Source: Pseudisothecium myosuroides (taxonomy: Eukaryota > Streptophyta > Bryopsida > Hypnales > Lembophyllaceae). Taken from it: a stretch of 64,000 bases of DNA. Within the stretch, counting starts at the first letter, position 1. The number at the start of each line of letters is the position of its first letter. Positions 57,076 to 64,000 of this stretch are shown in pieces. The stretch spans positions 23,684,001 to 23,748,000 of the forward strand of contig OX637293.1 of NCBI GenBank assembly GCA_951799445.1. The letters run 5' to 3'. A model generated the notes under the pieces. It made no database searches. It was not told where the DNA came from and saw only the letters and a program-made list of their open reading frames with translations. Made by a program: the position numbers and the translations under genes.

Positions 57076-59338
57076 GTAATCAAGCTGCTGGATTGATTTC
57101 ATTTGTCAGCTCTCAACTTGATTTCACACACACATTACCAGACAATTTCGAGCACGTTGCATGTCTGCATAACTGCATGTGACGAGACCACACAAAATGT
57201 GGTTATCCTTGCTGGATCTATGCTGTGTGAGTCGTTCTACTCTAGTGCATTAAGATTTATACTCTAAGGTAGTGTGTTCAGAAACGGATCCTTTAACAGC
57301 TGGTCCCTGTTTTTCGTGGATTTGAGATGCACAGAAGAGGTCAGGTGGAATTTTGCGTAGAAGAGAAATTGGTGCTCAATCGATGGACGCAAGTGCCATA
57401 TTTTTGCAAGCTTCTATGAATTAGTAATGAATTTCAGAAGAAAGAAGCCGTAGGTACCTATTCCTGATCGCTACACCTGACAGAAGCCAGCCTTCTGCAA
57501 TTTAAAAAAAGACATGTGTACACTGAGAAGAAGGAGTTCCGCATGCATGAAGTAATAAAGAAGGGTCTCAAAAGCGTCCTTCACAGAAGAGAAACGGACC
57601 CTAGTGTTGAAAAAATGATCTTCATTTCCCTCAGTGTGTCCCACATTGGACGATTATCATTCACTCAGATTCTTTACTATGTGTACATATCTAATTTATG
57701 GTGCTAGTTTTATTTTTGAAAAACTCTTTGGACACCTATCCAGTGTCTTCTAAATGGACACATCGTATTTCGTATTTGATCCTCTGAGGAATTCAAAACC
57801 AATATGCGATTATCCTGAAATTGCTCTTCTGGCATGGACAGTGCATTCAATGCTCAGACTCTACCCATTTCCCAACCTTGTCATGACTCTTTCAGAGACT
57901 TTTTTAGGGGTGCTTTAAAAACCAGGGTCGCTTTTACAGCACACTCCTATAATGCATTAAGGATGCAGCTCCGTTTTATCATGACACCATGTGTCTTACT
58001 TGTCTTGGTTTCCCCGTCAGGCCACTTGTGGAAGACGGGTTTGTATTTTACCCAGGCTTTACAATGGAATTTGTTTCATTTGTTTCAAAAAAAGCAAAAA
58101 AAAACCCATAGACACCACGGGAGCTTTAATTTCGATGAGATTTGTCTCCTTCACAGACAGCTCCTTTGTCATCAATTGACGCAATAATGTACTGTACAGA
58201 TTTTGGTGAAGTACGTGGTTAGTGGTGATAATTCTCTTCAGACTCGATCGTGGCACCGTTTCTATTGAAGTTTCCTTAGAAGTCACGAATTGAATGACAA
58301 ACGCTGTGAATCAAATGACAGCACGTGTGGCCTTCAGGGACAGTGAGACAGTGACTACAAATATTGGAAAACAGTAACATGCACTCGCTGGAGATCGCTG
58401 CCCGCTTGCTGCTCACTTGTTGGAGATTGCTGCTGCTCACTTGCTGCTTGCTCGCTCGCGCAGAGGATCTGTGAAGGTTTCTTCTCTTGATTATGCTGCG
58501 ATTCAAGTTTTCTTGTGTTGCATCGGAACATTGTGTGGTGAGCTTGTGTTGACAGCAGGACGCGAACGGACTCGCCTGGCTTCGTTGTCCACGGAGTTGA
58601 AGTTTAGCCTTTAGCTCTTAGTTCTCATTTGCAGAGCTTCGCCTGACCGCTGCTGTGACTGTTTTCGCCAAGGTATAAGGTTCAGGGATTAGAAGCGAAG
58701 ACAAGGGTTCATGTAAATGTGGATGCCTTTCATGAAAGTAGTAGCAACCATCCAAAAATCGTAAGAACAACTTGGATGTATGCCTCATTAATTTTAATTA
58801 TGTTTTAAAACTGTCCGATTCTAATAAATTATTTTTTGGGTTGCCTTGGAACTGTTTTCTGTACTTTAATTTTATTATTTGGCAACAAGCTGCCTACGCT
58901 GCTAGGAAGCTACGGTACGTGTCTGCAAGACTGCATGTAACGAGACCACACAATTTGCGGTCATTCTTGCTTGATCAATGATGTGTGAAATGTACTATTG
59001 TTGTGTTAAGTTCTGAAAGGAGATTATGGCGTTTTGTGAGTCATGTGAGTGTTGTGAGATGAGGATGGACAGGATGACGAATGTAATGAGAGTTGTCACA
59101 TTCCGAGTACTGTTGCTGTACTGTTTGGGGGAATGTTGCTGTACAGTTTGGGGGTTTGTAGTGGAAGAGTACGTAGAGGCTTGGCTGTGGCGAAAGTGGA
59201 GAGTATTTCAAGCGGAGCCGTGGTTTTGAACTCTGAGTGAGAAAAGATTGTTGGTTGTGGATGTGGTTTAGTGTAGTAACCCTGTAATTGTCTCGTTGAG
59301 TTGATGGATTTCTAATTAAGTGAAGGCTTACGATGCAG
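57076..59338 (+). other. 5' leader intron of the second P450 gene, enlarged by insertion
   Basis: The donor CAG/GTAATC at 57076 and the acceptor GATGCAG ending at 59338 match the first gene. It is 2263 bp against 513 bp there. The extra DNA (about 57240-58905) is bounded by two copies of a GCATGTRACGAGACCACACAA block (about 57174 and 58933). Frames of 117 codons (57834-58187) and 65 codons (58417-58614) inside it are not recognised. The splicing removes the ATG at 59333. Confidence 0.6.
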
Positions 59339-59347
59339 GTTAGTGAC

Positions 59348-62300
59348 ATGGAGATGGAGGTTGTATGGATGCTGACAGCGTTGATAATCCTGGCAACAGT
59401 CTGCATTGGAGTGTTCAAGGGCATCTTCGGTGACAGTGTTCTATTCAGTCGAGGCCCTCGTGACTTCCTTCTTGACCGCTTGGCCAGGTTCTTCTCAATC
59501 CATCTCTCACTGTTGTTTGGGACAATCGGGGTTCGTTTTCCGGATGATTGCTTTGCCTTCACAGTACGAAACTCTGTCCCCTGGCTTTCAGCTTTTTTGA
59601 GTGATTTTCTTAGTAGAATGTTAATTTTTCAATTTCTATCTTTTATTTCATTTTTCAAGAGGATTCCACCGCACTAACTAAAATACGTGATGTTTGATAC
59701 CGTATGGATAAGTTCAAACTTGGATTGTTTGAATACCATATAAAAAAGTCATGAATTTTTGCAATTTTGTTCTGTGAGTGAGTAACGGCCCGTGAGAAGG
59801 CTTTGATTTTTAGTTGTTAGGCATTGCCCTAGTCCCTAGATTCTGGATCGTAACATTTACTCGAGGCAAAGAATCTTGTTTGAGAGAAGGTTTGCCTCCT
59901 TAACTCTTTCCGTGCTTTAACCTTTGGAGACTTGCGATGTGCTATCCCCCCACCATTTTCATGTCTCATACTCTGATTGTTTGGGTGTTTAGATATGGAG
60001 ATCCTTTTACTCTTTCATTGATGGGCAGAACGCACACGGTAATCAGTTCGCCTGAAACCGTCAAGTTCGTTCTTTCGACTGCCCATGCATCTTTTCCAGG
60101 CGCCTATCCCGTGCAGTATAGTCGACTTCTCACTCCGGAGAGGTATGCGGATTTGCTCAATGAATCCAGAAAGATTATACGTTCTTCTGCCACAGGAGAT
60201 GAGCTTCAGAAGAAGATTCCGTACATCAGCTCCTTGGCCGAGAAAACTGTTAAGTCTTGGGAGAATCAAGCTGTGGTGAACTCGGTGGAGGAGTCGCACA
60301 AGGTCAGTGTTACAACGTTTTCTTGGAAGAAATTCAACGTTTATGAACTATACTGCTCTGTTGATTATATGATTATGTGCTCAAATTTCACCCAGTTTGT
60401 TCAATGTGTGCGTTAAGCACAAGTTCTTATTGTGTGGTGTTTTGCGCAAAAATGGTCATCAAAGATATTGGGAAGCGGCAGGACAGCCGTCTACGTCCTC
60501 TAGCTTTCAATTGCATGTTAGAATGACAATGGCTGTAATATTGAAAGTTGTTTACGTAGAATGGGATAATGAGGTAGAGTTTGTGCACATGGCTTTCTGC
60601 ACTTTTAAGGACTGAGTGGCACGTATGAGGGTGCGGATTATGTGTCTTAGAAATGTCTTCCCAATTCTGAGAAATTGTTGGACTTAACTCTCATTTTAAG
60701 TCGACATAACATGCTATGTATCGTTATTCACTAAATTTTTCTCTGCAATGCATACAGCTTTTAGGTTTATTATCTTAAACAGAACAGTTATGACAATGAA
60801 AGCTCACTGTTCATTGTTAATGTTCATCATCATCAGATGTTCCACAATGATATATGCAAACTGACCCCTTTGTAGTGATGGTTATTTGATAGATCGATGA
60901 TGGTACTCATATTGAAAATTTGAACTGTCTGCAGTTTGCATTTAGTGTGGGGATGCACACTTTTTGGAGGGATGTCGAACCGGGCTCGAAGGAAATGGAG
61001 CAAATGAGGAACGAAGTGTCCCGCGTTACAGAAGGTCTGGTGGCTTTACCCATCAATTTTCCTGGATTCAGTTTCCACAAGGCGTTGAAGGTGTGTTTCC
61101 CAGAGCATTTCCAGCCTTTTTAGCCATTATTTAGTCTTGTAATGTTCCGGATATTGAACCAAGTAGAACCGGAGGTTGCTGCTAAATTCGAAGACAATAT
61201 TGAGTCTGCAAGTCATGAGTCGATCTTACAATATCTATTGTTTTCAGGGAGGGGCGATTCAAGTTGCAACTTGCTCATGAACATTGCAGAATATTCACCT
61301 GAGATATTAATATTCGAGGTTGTTTGAGTCTAATTATGCACTTCTTGGTTTCACAGAGTTTGAAAACTTAAAGTAGTCCTTGATATCTTAAGTTGAGCTT
61401 TTTTGAGGGCGACATACGAATGCGTCACCCCTTTGATACATGTCTTCGTGTCTATTTGACCTGACTCTAGCTTAAAAATATCCAGCATGACCAAATTGGA
61501 ATGTTGATGAACCAACTGTGTTGACCACCTCATGGAATTGTTGAATCAGGCCAAACAAGCACTTGTATCCCGCATTCAAATTGGAATCTCCAAGAGAAGG
61601 AAAGCTGGCATCCAACAGGATGACATATTGAATGCTCTTATGAGCATTAGGGAGCCTGTTGAAGTTCCGGATTACGATTTGTCTTGCGTGATGATGGGAA
61701 TGTTGTTTGCTGTTTCTGCTTCAACGGCTGCTTTAATTCCTTGGGTTCTAAAATACTTGGATGACTTTCCAGAAGCACGCCAACATGTACAGGTGAAATC
61801 TTGTTTTTTTGATAGATTAATGATGAGATGACAAACTTTCTAGACTTTTCTACGCAGATTCTGTATTTGTGGACAGTTTTTTTCACTTGCTTTGAGCAAG
61901 TATGGTCATTTCATAACCTAGGTAGGGAATTGATATTTTTGACTGCTACATGATTGCTACTTTTGACATGGAAGATAACACTTGACAGGTGATGAGGAAA
62001 GGTAGGAACAATGCAAGATGATTCGAATCTGGAGGAGGGTTGTGCAGAAAAGTGGTTTGCCAGCACCTACTTGCCGCTAGTTCCTACGGCTTGGTAGGTA
62101 CTGTCAATGGCTGTTTCTAATGACCCTCCTTCAGATTTGCAGAGTTACCTAATATGTTTTTGTCTTGATTTTTAGTTGCTAGAGATTAGATCACCACATT
62201 GATAATTGGTCCTTCAAAGTTCTGTAACTCATATTGTAACAGTAACTGTTCTGTACATGTAGAGTCTGCATACTATGTAAAACAATGTTATTTGGAATGG

Positions 62301-63794
62301 TTTGTACTTCCCTTCAAATCTCATATTAGCAAACTTAGGAGTTCATTTCATTCAGGACGAACAAGATTGTCTTCGGGCAAAGATGAGTGAAGACAAGTCA
62401 ATGACTTGGTTCAAGCCCAGGAGCAGCATGCCTTACACTCTACAAGTAATTTGTTTTGACCTATCATGCCTGTAATTGTAAATAGACAATTTCTTCCTCA
62501 AATACTACAATCATGATGATGTTTTCTTCTTCAAGTAATGTTTGCCGAATATTACTGTTGGTATTGCTTGAATTGCAGATGTGCTTTAAGTTGCTTTTAG
62601 TTGTAATACTCTTTGAAATTTTTATTTCTTAGTATTTGAAACTTTTATTTCTTACTATTGGAAATTTTGCAATTTATGCTACTAAGTCTACCACCATTAG
62701 CGTAATGTGTAGGTTCTCTACGAGATCTTGAGGATTGAAACAATTGCTATGCTAACTCCAAGGCAAGCCAACGATGACATTGACTACAATGGTAAAGATT
62801 CCTTCCTGTTTGCTATGTACTTGTCCTCACTTGCACTCATATGGACAAATTTGTCACATTAGGGAAAGGGCTCTAAACTAGTATCTAAAGCGGCTTGAGA
62901 TGACTTCTCAAATTAGGAGAGTGTTGATCTTTGTCTTTATCTCAAAGTCAATAGAGGTGTGAAGGTTATTGTATTAGGCGTTTAGTTTTGTCCAAGGTTT
63001 TGTCTTTGTTTAGATATCTTTTGGTTTTTGAATATGTTTCACTTTTGCACAGGTTTAATCTTCCGCAAAGGTTCATATGTGTGGCCATCAACAACTTCTC
63101 TTCATTATGATCCAAAATACTATCCAAATCCCCGGGAGTTCAATCCATCCAGATTTGTTGTATGTGTACTATATTTTTACTATCCAAGAATGCAATTAGT
63201 TTTTTGCATCCTACGTCAACTAGACCTATTTTGATTTGAGATTTTTCTTTTATGAAGCTTATATTTGTGGAAATCATGTAATGTTTCAACTAGGCAGTTT
63301 GCACAACTTGGCTAGAATTGGTGGCATTAGTGTCTAATGACTAAGTTGGTGTGTACGCTCCGGTGGAAAGAAGGCATGATGTCCACTAATGTTTATGTGT
63401 GTTCATTATGTTTAAACTCACTTTCCTTTGTTGAGTTAGTTTTAATGTATGGAAAAGTTGCTTGTATATAAATTATGTTCAATTTCATGTAAGCGGTGTT
63501 ACAAGTTATTTTTATGTTTGAAATTAACAAGCTATTTGTAGTTAGAACCATATTTAGCAATGCTGGATCAATTAATTTTTAAATTTCTTTATTTCTTTAT
63601 GTTCCTAATTTTCTTGGATATTGCATAAATTTTTTTTTGTTGAGTCTAACCTTGGACTGTTGGAATTTGCTACAGGAGAAACCTAATCCAATTGCTTTCT
63701 TGCCTTTTGGCCAAGGTCCACATTTATGCCCTGGAAGTGACTTTGCACTGACTGAGACAATGTTCATCATCCATCATCTTGTCACAAATTACAG
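59348..63794 (+). CDS. Cytochrome P450, CYP85 clan, paralogue of the first (last exon outside window)
   Basis: Exons: 59348-59487, 59993-60302, 60935-61090, 61550-61792, 62356-62445, 62713-62791, 63053-63159 and 63676-63794. Intron phases are identical to the first gene, and there are no stops or frameshifts. By analogy with the paralogue, where the last intron is 655 bp, the ninth exon should lie near 64450. Residues 5-23 are the membrane anchor, ExxR is E317-R320, and [10 protein letters not shown] has haem-ligand Cys393. The I-helix motif is VSAST (257-261), again without the acid. The hinge after the anchor is short, as in the paralogue. The main divergence from the first gene is in the B-C region (about residues 82-112). 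Substrate unknown; a membrane monooxygenase or a P450 with altered chemistry. Confidence 0.85.
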
Positions 63795-64000
63795 GTTAGA
63801 GAACAGATTCATCCCTTCCAATATATTGATTATATATAATGAAATGAACAATAGTTCCAATTTTTGTCTGTTATGTCAATTGTCATTTACAATACGAAGA
63901 TTACATATTGCAAACTAGCTTAGCTTGACCTTAAAAAATGGGAGGTGAAGAAGATTATTGTACATGACGTCAAATTATAAAAGTCATTTTTTGAGTTTTG

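Noticed and set aside
57834..58187. 117-codon frame in the second P450 leader intron
   Set aside because: No recognisable domain, signal or splice partner. Kept only as part of the unexplained insertion.

Overview
This is nuclear DNA of a land plant. The evidence is intron-rich genes with GT-AG introns, a complete SERRATE gene (the plant ARS2 protein), two cytochrome P450 genes of the plant CYP85 clan, and CACTA, foldback and SINE-like elements in very AT-rich intergenic DNA. I cannot name the species. No LTR retrotransposon was recognised, and the repeat content does not look like a typical flowering plant, so a bryophyte, fern ally or gymnosperm is possible (inference).

Four protein-coding genes could be reconstructed exon by exon with the reading frame kept across every junction. 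(1) Minus strand, 155-1836: a three-exon gene for a 185-residue secretory-pathway protein with a signal peptide, one six-cysteine EGF module, one membrane span and a YPPQ-type tail. (2) Minus strand, 9453-15283: SERRATE, 12 exons, 763 residues, a cofactor of miRNA processing and splicing. (3) Plus strand, 28639-33801: a nine-exon P450 of 445 residues. (4) Plus strand, from 59348: a tandem paralogue of it, whose last exon lies beyond the window. Both P450s have a spliced 5' leader. A third copy of the leader, with no coding exons, lies at about 23940-25618.

The remaining roughly 45 kb is a nest of repeats. The most striking are non-autonomous elements bounded by TTAA and ending in CCCCTAAAGG-like inverted repeats. 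At 21737-23609 one copy sits inside another of the same family, and intact copies show that a single TTAA was duplicated. That target and those ends are what piggyBac-superfamily elements show, which would be unusual in a land plant. Other elements can also be delimited by target duplications or by empty sites in paralogous DNA: a 2.7 kb CACTA element (35465-38157), a near-perfect 222 bp CACTA hairpin (44551-44772), two roughly 1 kb TA-flanked foldbacks (46855-47839, 53378-54347), an 866 bp foldback (55928-56793), a 452 bp TIR element (25079-25530) and a truncated SINE (27539-27656).

DNA upstream of SERRATE (15460-19150) is also present as a rearranged, insertion-riddled copy at 41350-50030. 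The genes show no shared pathway, apart from the two P450s being local duplicates.
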